Program-made: the position numbers and the translations under genes | Origin: Leeuwenhoekiella aestuarii | Lineage (GTDB): Bacteria; Bacteroidota; Bacteroidia; Flavobacteriales; Flavobacteriaceae | Length of the DNA: 64,000 nt | Direction: 5' to 3' | Assembly: GCF_004104055.1 (NCBI RefSeq) | Contig: NZ_QOVJ01000002.1 | Coordinates: 434,001 to 498,000, forward strand | Part shown: one piece after another, positions 19,498-29,516 of the stretch | How the letters are laid out: each line of letters opens with the position of its first letter | Position numbering within the stretch: the stretch's first letter is position 1 | Notes under the pieces: generated by a model | What the model saw: the letters and a program-made list of their open reading frames with translations, nothing else | Database searches by the model: none | What the model was told of the DNA's origin: nothing

Positions 19498-21612
19498 TTA
19501 ATAATTTTCGGTTTCCATCTGGTTTATAGCCTCATTGACGGTTTTTACGGGCAATTTGCAAGCCTTTTCTTCACAAACATAAATATAGGTTTCTCCGGCT
19601 ACAAAACGACTTTCAAAAAGTTCTTGATTTTGAGTTTTACTGCTTCCTACAAGAATTGTATTAGGTAAATGCATTGTATTGAATTCTGAAAGTAGAGTAG
19701 GCGTATCTTTGCCGACAACAGCTATCTCATAATACGGATAGGTCATATTGAGTTGAAGCGTAAACCATTGGGAATAATTTCCGGGAAAAGATGTGACCTT
19801 TTCGTGAATCGCCGTCAGCATTTTTTTAGATTCATTTAAATAACCCTCATTATAATAAAAGTGACCAAGCTTGAGAAGGTTTTGTGCCATTATCGAGTTT
19901 GCCGAAGGTTGAACCCCATCATTCGTGGTAATGATCTTAGATATCAATTTTTCACCAGAATTGAACTTATAAAACACAGATTCATTATCAGAAAATTTTT
20001 CTTTGGTCTGATTAAGAAATTTAGTGGCTTGATCCAGATATTTCAATTCAGTTGTTGCAGAATATAAATCAAAAGATGCTTTAGTCATAAAAACATAGTC
20101 ATCTAAAAAGCCATCATCGGGCTTGCTGTTTTTTTTATAGGAATGCATCAGATTTTGAGTGATATAAGCATTCTTTAAAAGTGTGGTGTAAATTTTCTGA
20201 GCTTCGTTGAGGTATTTAGCATCACCAAGCGCTTCATATGCATCTACCAGTCCGGAAATCAATAATGCATTCCAAGATATAATGATCTTATCGTCTTTAC
20301 GTGGCAGTTGTCTTTGATGACGCCACTGCTGCAAGTTGGTCTTCCATTGTATTTTTAGATTGATCAATTCAGCTTCAGAGATATTTTGATTTTCACAGAA
20401 TTCTGAATTCGTTTCGGTTGCAAACAAATGATAGCTTTCAGATTCTACTACATTTGATTCAAAAATGTTATAATAAGCTTTAAATAGCTCAAATCGATCT
20501 GTTATTATAGCTTCTAATTCTTCAAGCTTCCATAAATAATAAGCACCTTCTTCACCATTTACATCCGCATCTAGTGCAGCTATATATGCACCGCTTTTTG
20601 ATTTAAAAATGGTACTTAAAAATTTATAGGTCTCTTCAATACGCTCTTTATAAAGTGGCTTTTTGAAAACCTTATAGGCATTAGCATAAACACTTAAAAG
20701 TTGCGCATTATCATAAAGCATTTTCTCAAAATGTGGCAGTTGCCATTTTTCATCTATACTATATCTAAAAAAGCCACCATCTACGTGATCGTAAACTCCT
20801 CTTAAAGCAATATTATCTAGCGAAAGGTTTGTATATTCTTTTGCTTGCGCATCGTTACTTAATGTTACATAGTCTAACAAAAAGTTGAGATTAGCCGGAA
20901 GCATAAATTTCTGCTGTCCTTTTAAACCACCATACTTCAAGTCCCAATTTTCTTTTAAAGTATTAATAGTTTCATTCAATAATTTTTTTGAAAAGAAAAC
21001 AGGTTCATTTTTGATACCTAAATCATTTTTTTCCTGGATACCAGCAGCCAGTCGATTTGCGAATTCAGTGGCTTTTTCTGGTTGTTCTTTATAGGTTTTA
21101 GATAGAGAGTTTAAGAGTTTAATCCAGTCTGCTTTTGTGTGGTAGGTACCGCCATAAAGAGGTCTTCCGTTAGGTAAAACGATTACATTAAGGGGCCAGC
21201 CTCCACTCCCTTGTATAAGTTGTACTGCCGTCATATAAACCTGATCTACATCAGGGCGCTCTTCACGATCAACTTTAATGTTGATAAAATTTTTATTCAT
21301 TACCTGAGCAACATCTTCCTGCGAAAAAGTTTCTTCTTCCATAACATGACACCAGTGACAAGAAGAATAACCAATACTCACAATGACCAGTTTGTTTTTA
21401 GATTTAGCTTGCTCAAATGCGGCTTCACTCCATGGTTGCCAGTTTACGGGATTGTGCGCATGTTGAAGCAAATAAGGGCTGGTTTCATTTATAAGCGCAT
21501 TAGTATGCTTAAAATCCGAAGTGGGTTCTTGACTAAAAGAAACTACAGGAACTAACAAGGTGTAAACCCAAATTAACTGGGTAACAAAATATAAAGCTGA
21601 TTGCTTATACAT
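19498..21612 (-). CDS. Exported thioredoxin-fold DUF255 protein (YyaL/SPATA20 family)
   Basis: A 704-residue protein with a thioredoxin-like N-terminal domain (DUF255) and a C-terminal (alpha/alpha)6 glycosidase-like domain. The family signature is intact: NPVNWQPW near 54-61 and [14 protein letters not shown] with Cys85 and Cys88 forming CxxC. Relatives are usually cytosolic; this one has an N-terminal hydrophobic signal (residues 7-27, ending SFSQ), so export is inferred. The reaction is unknown; suggestions for the family include redox or epimerase-like activity. The downstream secreted gene is two bases away. Confidence 0.9.
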   Translation of the reverse strand: MYKQSALYFVTQLIWVYTLLVPVVSFSQEPTSDFKHTNALINETSPYLLQHAHNPVNWQPWSEAAFEQAKSKNKLVIVSIGYSSCHWCHVMEEETFSQEDVAQVMNKNFINIKVDREERPDVDQVYMTAVQLIQGSGGWPLNVIVLPNGRPLYGGTYHTKADWIKLLNSLSKTYKEQPEKATEFANRLAAGIQEKNDLGIKNEPVFFSKKLLNETINTLKENWDLKYGGLKGQQKFMLPANLNFLLDYVTLSNDAQAKEYTNLSLDNIALRGVYDHVDGGFFRYSIDEKWQLPHFEKMLYDNAQLLSVYANAYKVFKKPLYKERIEETYKFLSTIFKSKSGAYIAALDADVNGEEGAYYLWKLEELEAIITDRFELFKAYYNIFESNVVESESYHLFATETNSEFCENQNISEAELINLKIQWKTNLQQWRHQRQLPRKDDKIIISWNALLISGLVDAYEALGDAKYLNEAQKIYTTLLKNAYITQNLMHSYKKNSKPDDGFLDDYVFMTKASFDLYSATTELKYLDQATKFLNQTKEKFSDNESVFYKFNSGEKLISKIITTNDGVQPSANSIMAQNLLKLGHFYYNEGYLNESKKMLTAIHEKVTSFPGNYSQWFTLQLNMTYPYYEIAVVGKDTPTLLSEFNTMHLPNTILVGSSKTQNQELFESRFVAGETYIYVCEEKACKLPVKTVNEAINQMETENY

Positions 21613-21804
21613 AAGTATTTAGAATATTTTCAAAAATTCAATATTAAATCTCAATCTGCAAACAAAATGTTTTCTTTTAATCCTGGAATACAATGCATAC
21701 ATTCAAAAACTACCTGTTTATTTAAATATTTATGAATTCATATTAATTTCCTTAAGAGACATTTAGTACTGTTTTTAACCGAAACATTTGTTTAAGTAAT
21801 AACT

Positions 21805-21887
21805 TGTAGTTGATAGTTTTTTCTTCTGAAATGCGATGTATTGCATATCTATTTTGAAGCAGTTCAATTAACTATCTTAAAACTACA
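21805..21887 (+). promoter_or_regulatory. Long paired leader before the molybdoenzyme operon
   Basis: TGTAGTT-GATAGTT (21805-21818) pairs perfectly with AACTATC (21870-21876) and AACTACA (21881-21887), with only a 4-base TTAA bulge, enclosing a 51-base loop. The loop has its own short arms (ATGC/GCAT and CTTC/GAAG). The structure ends 11 bases before the ATG at 21899. It may be a regulatory RNA leader or paired operator sites. Confidence 0.5.
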
Positions 21888-21898
21888 ATCTATTGCTC

Positions 21899-22699
21899 AT
21901 GAAAAAGCTCGACAAAAACGTATCTCCCGAAAATGAAAAATTAACAGAAGATGAAGAACAGATTTTAAATCAGCTAGGACTTTTTGGGGATTCAAGAAGA
22001 CGATTTCTAGGTAAAGTTTCTGCTGCAGGAGTCAGCGTTATGGCTTCATCTTATTTTACTTCAGAATTATTCGGAAACACTACAATTGCAGATTTGCCTA
22101 AAGCATTAAATGCTTTTTTAAACGAAGTCGAAGTAAATCTTCACGTTAATAACAAAGTAGAACCCCTAACTCTAGATTCTAGAACATCGTTACTAGATGC
22201 ACTACGCGAACACTTAAATTTAACAGGAACAAAAAAGGGATGCGACCACGGTCAATGTGGAGCTTGTACTGTGATGATAGACGGTAAGCGTAAGCTTTCT
22301 TGCCTTACTCTCGCAGCTACTTGTAAAGACAAAGAGATCACTACAGTTGAAGGCCTTGCAGATCATTCTGAATTACACCCTATGCAACAAGCCTTCTTAA
22401 AACATGATGGTTTTCAATGTGGGTATTGTACGCCGGGACAGCTTTGTTCTTCTGTAGCTTTATTGGATGAAGCTAAGAATGGAGAGGCTAGTTATGTAAC
22501 TAAAGATTTTACCAATGTCAAAAGCGATCTAGAACTTTCTGAGGAAGAAATCAGAGAGCGTATATCTGGTAATATTTGCCGTTGTGGAGCTTATAATAAT
22601 ATCGTGCAGGCTATAAAAGAAGTACAATCTGGTGTTGAAGAAAAACCAAAATGGAAGTTTGCTACTACAGAGCAAATGAATGAGGCGAGCAATTCTTGA
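21899..22699 (+). CDS. paoA: Aldehyde oxidoreductase 2Fe-2S subunit (PaoA/YagT-like), Tat-exported
   Basis: Electron-transfer subunit with two [2Fe-2S] clusters. The plant-ferredoxin-like cluster is C-x4-C-x2-C (GCDHGQCGACTVM) plus a later Cys in LSCLTLA. The second uses CGYCTPG and NICRCGAY. An N-terminal twin-arginine motif (DSRRRFLGK, about residues 31-39) followed by a hydrophobic stretch marks Tat export of the folded complex, as in E. coli PaoABC. About 31 residues precede the twin Arg, longer than usual. A TTG six bases upstream could start two codons earlier; ATG at 21899 is preferred. It is first in an operon with the FAD and Mo subunits. Confidence 0.92.
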   Translation: MKKLDKNVSPENEKLTEDEEQILNQLGLFGDSRRRFLGKVSAAGVSVMASSYFTSELFGNTTIADLPKALNAFLNEVEVNLHVNNKVEPLTLDSRTSLLDALREHLNLTGTKKGCDHGQCGACTVMIDGKRKLSCLTLAATCKDKEITTVEGLADHSELHPMQQAFLKHDGFQCGYCTPGQLCSSVALLDEAKNGEASYVTKDFTNVKSDLELSEEEIRERISGNICRCGAYNNIVQAIKEVQSGVEEKPKWKFATTEQMNEASNS

Positions 22700-22765
22700 A
22701 TCTATTTTTCTTCATCCTGATTAATGTCTCTTGATTTTTCAAAAGACAGATCAAAAAAACAAATT

Positions 22766-23758
22766 ATGAGACCATTTACATATACCCAACCGAAAACAAT
22801 AGAAGAGGCTTTGACTGCTTCTGTAACTAATAGTGATTCAAAATATCTGGGAGGCGGAACAAACCTTGTTGATTTGATGAAAGAAGATGTCGAAAGACCT
22901 TCACAAATCATTGAAGTGGCAGATCTTGATTTTAATACAATAACATCTAACGATACTGGAGGTTTTACACTAGGCGCGATGCTTAGCAATTCAGAAACCG
23001 CAAATCATCCTGATATTCGAAAAAACTATCCGCTGCTGTCTATGGCCATGTTATCTGCTGCTACGGCGCAGATTCGTAATATGGCAACAAACGGCGGTAA
23101 TTTATTACAGCGCACGCGTTGCCCTTACTTTTTTGAAGTATCAATGCCTTGTAACAAGCGAGAGCCGGGCAGTGGTTGTGGTGCATTAGAAGGGGCTAAT
23201 TCAAAACATGCCATTTTTGGATGGAGCGAAAGCTGTGTAGCGACTCACCCTTCAGATATGTGTGTGGCGTTGGCAGCATTAGAAGCTACAGTAACCCTCC
23301 AAAAACCAGGAGGAACCTCCCGAACTATCGAGTTTACAGATTTCCATAGATTACCGGGAGATCAGCCTGAAAAAGATAATACGATGCTTCCGGGAGAAAT
23401 TATCACTGCAATAGATTTACCAAGTCCTAAATTTCAATCCAACTACCATTACCTTAAGATAAGAGAACGCAGCAGTTATGCTTTTGCTTTGATCTCTGTT
23501 GCAGCAGGACTTCAAATTTCCGGAGGAAAAATCACAGATATTGGTCTTGCTATGGGTGGGGTTGCTCACAAACCTTGGAAACTAATTAAAGCTGAAGCGT
23601 TCTTAACCGGAAAAATGCCAACAAAGGCCAATTTTGAACAGGCGGCTGAACTCGCTCTAAGGGATGCAAAAACCCTTTCAGATAATGAGTATAAGGTTAC
23701 AATGGGTAAAAAAGCGATTGTAAGAGCATTGGAGCAAGCGCTTGCAAAAACAGCTTAG
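22766..23758 (+). CDS. paoB: Aldehyde oxidoreductase FAD subunit (PaoB/YagS-like)
   Basis: FAD-binding medium subunit of a xanthine dehydrogenase-family enzyme. It starts with the family's MRPFTYTQP; the ORF can be extended to 22724, but family alignment from memory favours 22766. FAD-binding motifs are LGGGTNLVDLM and the ATNGGNLLQRTRCPYF region. The Cys cluster TRCPYF, MPCNK and GSGCGA matches the extra [4Fe-4S] loop known in E. coli PaoB. It carries no signal peptide, so it is expected to be exported with the Tat-bearing PaoA. It is followed by the Mo subunit after about 27 bases. Confidence 0.9.
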   Translation: MRPFTYTQPKTIEEALTASVTNSDSKYLGGGTNLVDLMKEDVERPSQIIEVADLDFNTITSNDTGGFTLGAMLSNSETANHPDIRKNYPLLSMAMLSAATAQIRNMATNGGNLLQRTRCPYFFEVSMPCNKREPGSGCGALEGANSKHAIFGWSESCVATHPSDMCVALAALEATVTLQKPGGTSRTIEFTDFHRLPGDQPEKDNTMLPGEIITAIDLPSPKFQSNYHYLKIRERSSYAFALISVAAGLQISGGKITDIGLAMGGVAHKPWKLIKAEAFLTGKMPTKANFEQAAELALRDAKTLSDNEYKVTMGKKAIVRALEQALAKTA

Positions 23759-23785
23759 TAGTTAACCACCACAAAATTTAAAGAA

Positions 23786-25954
23786 ATGAATACAGATATA
23801 TCAATAGGAACGGGAAACCCTATAGACCGTGTAGAAGGTCGGCTTAAGGTGATGGGGCTAGCCAAATACGCTTCAGAGTTTAATGTGAAGAATTTGGCTT
23901 ATGCACAAGGCATAAACAGTACAATAGCTAAAGGAACAATTACAGCTATAGATACCAGCGAAGCCGAAAAACAAAAAGGAGTTATTAAAGTACTTACTTA
24001 TAAGAATGCAGATAAACTGAAGCAATATGATGAAGAATTACCTGCCATTTCAACCTCAAGCATTCAGCCGGTATTGCAAAGTGCTGATGTGCATTATTAC
24101 GGAGAATATGTAGGTCTCGTTATTGCAGAAACTTTTGAGCAGGCACAATATGCCGCAAGTTTAGTAAAATATACATACAGCGAAGAGAAGCCCGATATTG
24201 ATTTTGACAGTTCTCGAGCTAAAGCTTACAGACCCACAGAAAAATCTGATTATTCGAGAGGAGATATATCACAGGGATTGGCAGAAGCAGATGTCACACT
24301 AGAACAGATATATAATACACCGATTGAACATCATCATCCGATGGAGCTTCACGCGATTATTGCTTCGTGGAATAATGGAAATGTAGAGGCTTATGCAAGT
24401 CAACAAATAATTGACGATGCAACCCTAACTATCGCAGATACTTTTCAGATCGAAAAGAAAAATGTACGTGTAATAGCACCTTTTGTAGGTGGGGGTTTTG
24501 GGTCAAAACTTCACGCAAAACAACATGTGATTTTGGGAGTCATGGCCTCTAAGCAATTAGGCAGGCCGGTACAAATGACCGTCACGCGAAATCAAATGTT
24601 TACCAATACTAACCTGAGACAGCGTAACGAACAAAAAATACAAGTGGGAGCTAAGTCAGACGGGAGCTTAACGGCCTTATCACACGATACTTTATCTCAT
24701 ACTTCAACATATGAAGAGTTTCAAGAATCTTGTGGTACAGTTACAAAGATGTTATATAAAACACCAAATAATAAAGTAAGACACCGTTTGATGCCTATGA
24801 ATTTACAAACTCCGTTTGCTATGCGCGCGCCAGGAGAAGCAACCGGTAGTTTTGCATTAGAATCTGCTATGGATGAAATGGCGTGGAAATTAAAAATGGA
24901 TCCTGTAGATTTTAGGGTTAAGAACGATACACAAGTTGATCCCAGCAGTGATAAACCTTTTTCTTCAAGATTACTCAATGAATGTCTTAAGATAGGAGCT
25001 AAAGAATTTGGGTGGGAAGACAGACCGCAAAAACCAGGAACTAAAGAAGAAGGAAACTGGCTTGTGGGTTATGGTGTAAGTGGAGCTTCAAGACGTGCTC
25101 CTTATCAGAAGACTTCTGCTAAAGTTATTTTAGAACTTAAGGATAGTGAGGTGTTTGCAACCATTCAAATGGATGCAACAGATATTGGTACGGGTAGTTA
25201 TACCATTATCGCGCAGACTGCTTCAGAGTATTTAAATATTCCTGTAGCGCAGGTTGATGTAGAACTAGGCGATTCAGATTTTCCTAAAACTCTGGGTTCC
25301 GGCGGTTCTTGGGGTGCCGCTTCTTTTTCAAACGGAGCACGGGCAGCTTGTGAAAATGCTATTGCTTCTTTAGAAGAAAAATCTGGTTTAAAGATTGCTG
25401 ATGCCGGTCTCGCTAAACTGATGCGATCCGGAAACCTCACTTCTTTTGAGGCTGAAGGAACGGCAGAACCTGATGAAGAGTTCAAGAATCATTCAGTATT
25501 TTCTTTTGGAGCCAATTTTACCGAAGTTTGGGTGGATAAAGACACCGGAGTATTTAGAATTAAAAGAATGCTCAATGTAGCTTCCTGCGGAAAAATTCTT
25601 AATCCTAAGACGGCTTTCGGTCAGATAATTGGTGGTTGTGTGATGGGGGCCGGTATGGTAATAGCAGAACAAACAAAAGTTGAACCTAATTACGGTAACT
25701 TCATCACCCGTTCTTTTGCAGATTATCATGTACCAGTAAATCTGGATATGGCAAATATTGATGTCATCTTTTTACCGGAAGAAGATAAGATCGCAAATAA
25801 AATGGGAATTAAAGGTGTTGGTGAACTCGGTATTACCAGTGTTGCAGCTTCTATTGCCAATGCGATATTCAACGCCACCGGTAAGCGCATGCGTGATTTA
25901 CCAATTACGCCAGAAAAATTAATAGTAGCAGAAAAAGAACCCGGAGTTGCTTAA
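23786..25954 (+). CDS. paoC: Aldehyde oxidoreductase molybdopterin-binding subunit (PaoC/YagR-like)
   Basis: Catalytic large subunit of 722 residues, binding molybdenum cofactor (probably the cytosine dinucleotide form by analogy to PaoC). Signature parts include PFVGGGFGSK, FAMRAPGEATGSF and the catalytic base Glu680 in KGVGELGITS. It oxidises aldehydes in relatives; the small PaoABC-type size and missing signal peptide argue against a cytosolic xanthine dehydrogenase. It is the third gene of the operon and ends at a terminator. The XdhC-like maturation gene faces it on the other strand. Confidence 0.93.
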   Translation: MNTDISIGTGNPIDRVEGRLKVMGLAKYASEFNVKNLAYAQGINSTIAKGTITAIDTSEAEKQKGVIKVLTYKNADKLKQYDEELPAISTSSIQPVLQSADVHYYGEYVGLVIAETFEQAQYAASLVKYTYSEEKPDIDFDSSRAKAYRPTEKSDYSRGDISQGLAEADVTLEQIYNTPIEHHHPMELHAIIASWNNGNVEAYASQQIIDDATLTIADTFQIEKKNVRVIAPFVGGGFGSKLHAKQHVILGVMASKQLGRPVQMTVTRNQMFTNTNLRQRNEQKIQVGAKSDGSLTALSHDTLSHTSTYEEFQESCGTVTKMLYKTPNNKVRHRLMPMNLQTPFAMRAPGEATGSFALESAMDEMAWKLKMDPVDFRVKNDTQVDPSSDKPFSSRLLNECLKIGAKEFGWEDRPQKPGTKEEGNWLVGYGVSGASRRAPYQKTSAKVILELKDSEVFATIQMDATDIGTGSYTIIAQTASEYLNIPVAQVDVELGDSDFPKTLGSGGSWGAASFSNGARAACENAIASLEEKSGLKIADAGLAKLMRSGNLTSFEAEGTAEPDEEFKNHSVFSFGANFTEVWVDKDTGVFRIKRMLNVASCGKILNPKTAFGQIIGGCVMGAGMVIAEQTKVEPNYGNFITRSFADYHVPVNLDMANIDVIFLPEEDKIANKMGIKGVGELGITSVAASIANAIFNATGKRMRDLPITPEKLIVAEKEPGVA

Positions 25955-25976
25955 GCCGTCACTTTTGATATTTAAC

Positions 25977-26009
25977 AAGGCATTAACTGAACCAGTTAAT
26001 GCCTTTTTT
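25977..26009. terminator. Terminator after paoC
   Basis: A 13-bp perfect stem (AAGGCATTAACTG / CAGTTAATGCCTT) with a 3-base loop and a T run on the plus strand. It lies between paoC and the convergent xdhC-like gene. Confidence 0.88.
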
Positions 26010-26033
26010 GTGCGGCGACTTTTCAGTCTATTA

Positions 26034-27068
26034 CTAGCTATTTTTAGAAGTAGCTTGGTTATTTTTGTCCCGTAGCGATTGTACTTCGCGTTTTCTTTTG
26101 AGGGCTAAAATTTCAGCAGTAACAGAAAGAGCGATCTCTTGTGGAGTAATTGCTCCTATATCAATCCCTGCCGGTCCGTAAATAGTGTCTAAGGTTTCTT
26201 CAAATAGTTCGGGTTTATAGTCTATAAGTTCGTTGAATAGTTTTTCACGCCTTTTTGAACTTCCTAAAACACCTATATAATTAGGTTTTTTATCTATTAT
26301 GTTTACTAAAAAGTTGAGGTCTGTCGCATAGTTATGGTTCATAAGAACCACAGCAGATTCTTCATCAATGATAAGCGCAGCGGCTTCCTGAGGCGTTAAG
26401 TGTAGCACTTGATAGACTCCCGGAAAGTTAGCATCGGTTTTAGGATCTTTTGGAGACGCAATTATCGTGACTTGCCAGCCTAATTGTGATGCTGTAATCC
26501 CTAACTGAACTGCATCGTGTTCAGATCCAAACAAAAAAACCTGAAACAAAGGAGGCAATTCTTGCTTATAAACCAGACTACTTTCTGTATGGAATAGCTC
26601 AGCAGAAATAGAAGATAAACTGAGTTTCTCGCCATTACTTAAAATAACCTGAGTTCCCAAAGTTTGAGAGACATCTTCTATTGATCTTTTGTAAAACGAT
26701 TCTAGTTTGAAGTAGGTTCGATTTTTAAACTCTTTATTTAATTCTTCAAAAAGCGTGTCATTAATAACTACAGGTTCAATTAAAATATAAATCACACCTT
26801 CACAGCCTAAGCGATATCTACCATCATAGGTCATCATTTTGGCTTTTTCGGTTTCAAAAACTTCTTGAGCCTGAAACAATACTTCTTTCTCAACACAGCC
26901 ACCACTGACAGCGCCAGTCATGATACCACTTTCAGAAATAAGCATACGCACACCTGGTTTTCGGTATGAAGAGCCATCTAAATCAACCACGCTTGCCATC
27001 ACACATTTTTGATGGTCTTTATAGTAGGTGAAAGCTGTATTAATGAGTTCTTTAAATTCGTGTGTCAT
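26034..27068 (-). CDS. XdhC/CoxI family molybdoenzyme maturation protein (PaoD-like)
   Basis: Dedicated chaperone of 344 residues that binds and sulfurates Moco and inserts it into the large subunit in related systems. The N-terminal XdhC_CoxI domain is seen in VMASVVDLDGSSYRKPGVRM and GAVSGGCVEKEV, and the C-terminal Rossmann-like XdhC_C domain in VLMNHNYATDLNFL and IGVLGSSKRR with GPAGIDIGAITPQEIA. Position beside paoABC assigns it to that enzyme, but it is on the opposite strand and so under separate control, unlike E. coli paoABCD. A dyad lies 13 bases before its ATG. Confidence 0.92.
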   Translation of the reverse strand: MTHEFKELINTAFTYYKDHQKCVMASVVDLDGSSYRKPGVRMLISESGIMTGAVSGGCVEKEVLFQAQEVFETEKAKMMTYDGRYRLGCEGVIYILIEPVVINDTLFEELNKEFKNRTYFKLESFYKRSIEDVSQTLGTQVILSNGEKLSLSSISAELFHTESSLVYKQELPPLFQVFLFGSEHDAVQLGITASQLGWQVTIIASPKDPKTDANFPGVYQVLHLTPQEAAALIIDEESAVVLMNHNYATDLNFLVNIIDKKPNYIGVLGSSKRREKLFNELIDYKPELFEETLDTIYGPAGIDIGAITPQEIALSVTAEILALKRKREVQSLRDKNNQATSKNS

Positions 27069-27080
27069 TTGTAGTATTTA

Positions 27081-27093
27081 CTCGATAATCGAG
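27081..27093 (-). promoter_or_regulatory. Dyad before xdhC-like gene
   Basis: CTCGAT A ATCGAG is a perfect 6+1+6 palindrome 13 bases upstream of the XdhC ATG, in the position of an operator or ribosome-site hairpin. Confidence 0.4.
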
Positions 27094-27342
27094 ATTTATA
27101 CACTTCTTGGTTTTCCTCTAATTTAAAAGCTATTTTCTTTATAGCTTAAAACTTGAAGTAAGTTAAATTTATTTTTTGCGATCTCCCGAAGCGTGTGGGT
27201 TTTTTACAAGATTTTATGATTTTGAGAATTTTTAAAGTCCGTTCTAAATCAATAGAATTTACCTTAATTTTAATAGAATTGGCCGCGTTTATCAGTAATT
27301 TTTCAGTTTAACGATATGAATACAAAATAAGCAAACTTATAA

Positions 27343-29181
27343 ATGATTGATTTTTCTGAGTACCCGGCAATTGAATCGTATGGATTGATAGGAAACTGTA
27401 GGACCTGTGCATTAATTCAAAAAGAAGGAGCAATTGAGTTTATGAGCTTTCCTGAGTTTGATTCACATTCCGTTTTTGGATCAATTTTAGATCGAAATAA
27501 AGGAGGATATTTTGTTACACGACCAAAGGGGAATTTTACAAAGTGTTTTCAGGAATATGTATTAGACACCAGTGTGTTGACCACCCGTTTTTTATCAGAA
27601 AACTATACTGTTGAGTTTACAGATTTTATGCCTATTGGGATTGGGAAAGAAGTTCCCAATCAACTGATAAGGAAGATTGAAGTTATCCGCGGAAGCGTAA
27701 ATTTTGATCTCGATATCAAGGTGCAACTCAACTATGGTAAAATTTCAACCGAAACTCAACTATTAGATAAACATACCCTAAGTTTTACAAATAAAAATTT
27801 TGACAAAGGACTCAAAGTTTCAGCCTCTGTGCCTTTGGAAAAGGGAGAAAGCATAAGCAACGAGTTTCAATTAAATGAAGGGGAGGAAGCATATTTTATC
27901 ATTGAAAGTGATACTGAAGAAGAAAGCTATAGGTATGATAGTCATTTCAGAGAAGTTATAGCAAATAAGCTTGATGAAACGCTGCAATTCTGGAAGAACT
28001 GGATTAAAACCTGTACTTATAAAGGAGATTTTGCGCAGCATATGAAGCGTTCTGCAATCACATTAAAACTGCTCACAAGTTTTAAATATGGTGCAACTAT
28101 TGCCGCACCCACATATTCTTTACCTGAAACTCTAGGTGGTGATAAGAATTGGGATTATCGTTACGTTTGGATTAGAGATGCGGCATTTACCATGTATGCT
28201 TTTATGAGATTAGGCTTTATAAATGAGGCATCAGATTTTATGAAGTGGGTTTATGAGCGTATAGATGCAGATATAAATGGAGATGTAGAATTACAGATTA
28301 TGTACCGCATAGATGGCAGGCGCGACTTGGATGAAGAAGAGTTAGATCTTGATGGTTATAAAGGCTCAAAACCTGTACGTATCGGAAATGCGGCAACTGG
28401 TCAGTTGCAGTTAGATGTTTTTGGTGAATTAATGGATACGATTTATTTGTTTGACAAATACGGTCAGCAGGTGATGTATTCATTCTGGAAAAACGTTGAA
28501 AAACTTATTGATTTTGTTTGCGAAAACTGGGAGTCGCCAGATCATGGTATTTGGGAAGTACGAGAAGTGAAAAGGCATTACTTATATTCAAGATTGATGT
28601 GTTGGGTCGCTCTTGACCGCGCTATCCGGTTGGTTAGAAAGCGTTCATTACCCACAGACGTTACCAAATGGATAGAAAACCGAAATCTTATTTTTAAAGA
28701 TATTTATGATAATTTTTGGGACGAAAAACTACAAAGCTATGTTCACTTTAAAGGAGCTAAAACCGTAGATTCTTCATTGCTGATGATGCCGTTAATGAAG
28801 TTTATAAGTCCGTATGACAAGCGCTGGTTAAAGACTCGCAAGGTAATTGAAGATCAGCTCATCATTGATGAGGTTTTGGTGTACCGAAACCTTCACGACA
28901 GCATCCCTGTAAAAAGTGAAGAGCGTGAAGGCGCTTTCACTATTGGTTCTTTCTGGTATCTCGAGTGCTTATCTCGTGGTGGAGAAGTAGAGAAAGCTTC
29001 CAGATACTTTCAGAAATTAATGAGTTATGGTAATCACTTAGACCTATTCTCAGAAGAATTAAGTCCATCAGGAGCCCAGTTGGGTAATTTTCCGCAGGGA
29101 TTTTCTCACTTAGGATTAATTAGTACGTTATTTTCTATAGATCGACAAAAAGGCTCCAATTCCTTTATATTGAAAGATTGA
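27343..29181 (+). CDS. Glycoside hydrolase family 15 protein (glucoamylase/trehalase-like)
   Basis: Cytoplasmic inverting glycosidase of 612 residues. An N-terminal beta-sandwich (about 1-220, ESYGLIGNCRTCALIQKEGAIEF) precedes the (alpha/alpha)6 catalytic barrel. Family landmarks are YRYVWIRDAAFTMYAFMRLG, VELQIMYRIDGRRDLDE and EEREGAFTIGSFWYLECLSRGG. There is no signal peptide, so the substrate is intracellular: glycogen-like glucan or trehalose. The specificity cannot be fixed, and no trehalose or glycogen gene is adjacent. It has its own upstream region of about 270 bases and ends two bases from a convergent small gene. Confidence 0.92.
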   Translation: MIDFSEYPAIESYGLIGNCRTCALIQKEGAIEFMSFPEFDSHSVFGSILDRNKGGYFVTRPKGNFTKCFQEYVLDTSVLTTRFLSENYTVEFTDFMPIGIGKEVPNQLIRKIEVIRGSVNFDLDIKVQLNYGKISTETQLLDKHTLSFTNKNFDKGLKVSASVPLEKGESISNEFQLNEGEEAYFIIESDTEEESYRYDSHFREVIANKLDETLQFWKNWIKTCTYKGDFAQHMKRSAITLKLLTSFKYGATIAAPTYSLPETLGGDKNWDYRYVWIRDAAFTMYAFMRLGFINEASDFMKWVYERIDADINGDVELQIMYRIDGRRDLDEEELDLDGYKGSKPVRIGNAATGQLQLDVFGELMDTIYLFDKYGQQVMYSFWKNVEKLIDFVCENWESPDHGIWEVREVKRHYLYSRLMCWVALDRAIRLVRKRSLPTDVTKWIENRNLIFKDIYDNFWDEKLQSYVHFKGAKTVDSSLLMMPLMKFISPYDKRWLKTRKVIEDQLIIDEVLVYRNLHDSIPVKSEEREGAFTIGSFWYLECLSRGGEVEKASRYFQKLMSYGNHLDLFSEELSPSGAQLGNFPQGFSHLGLISTLFSIDRQKGSNSFILKD

Positions 29182-29183
29182 CT

Positions 29184-29516
29184 TTACAATAACTGACTTT
29201 TTACAGATTTAGTCAATTGGTATGCCTTCACTTCCGGAGTAAATTCTTCAGCAGTAGAAGGAAGCATAACCAACATTTTTGTAGAATTATTCCGTTGATC
29301 TTTATAATAAATTCTTAGTTTATAATTAACAGGATGGTCTTCATCATGATAATCCCCAGTTTTCAGATCAAAACCACCATCATTAGTATACGCCAAACTA
29401 ATAATTTCGGTCTTTTTTACCTTTTGAAGGCTTTCAAGCTCTTGATTACTAAATTTATAACGTTTGAGTAATGTGTTTAAAGTCTTGAAAAAATGATTAT
29501 CTCCGCTGAATAACAT
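29184..29516 (-). CDS. Small protein of unknown function
   Basis: A 110-residue protein not recognised. It is basic and hydrophilic, with no signal peptide or TM segment. The C-terminal half is beta-like (VNYKLRIYYKDQRNNSTKML), with a tail of helices. ATG start at 29516; stop two bases from the stop of the convergent GH15 gene, with no terminator visible between them. Codon composition looks like its neighbours and the opposite strand has no comparable frame, which supports a real gene. Confidence 0.62.
   Translation of the reverse strand: MLFSGDNHFFKTLNTLLKRYKFSNQELESLQKVKKTEIISLAYTNDGGFDLKTGDYHDEDHPVNYKLRIYYKDQRNNSTKMLVMLPSTAEEFTPEVKAYQLTKSVKSQLL

Noticed and set aside
22724-22766. Upstream start of the FAD subunit (MSLDFSKDR...)
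   Set aside because: The family begins at MRPFTYT; the 14 extra residues are unlike homologues, so 22766 is preferred.
21893-25954. Cytosolic purine-degrading xanthine dehydrogenase
   Set aside because: The Tat signal on the Fe-S subunit, the extra Cys loop of the FAD subunit and small sizes fit PaoABC/YagTSR better; no purine catabolism genes are nearby.
27181-27210. Terminator-like CCC...GGG followed by six T
   Set aside because: The stem is only three base pairs and no plus-strand gene ends here, so it is not called a terminator; it is mentioned only as an echo of the palindrome at 34626.
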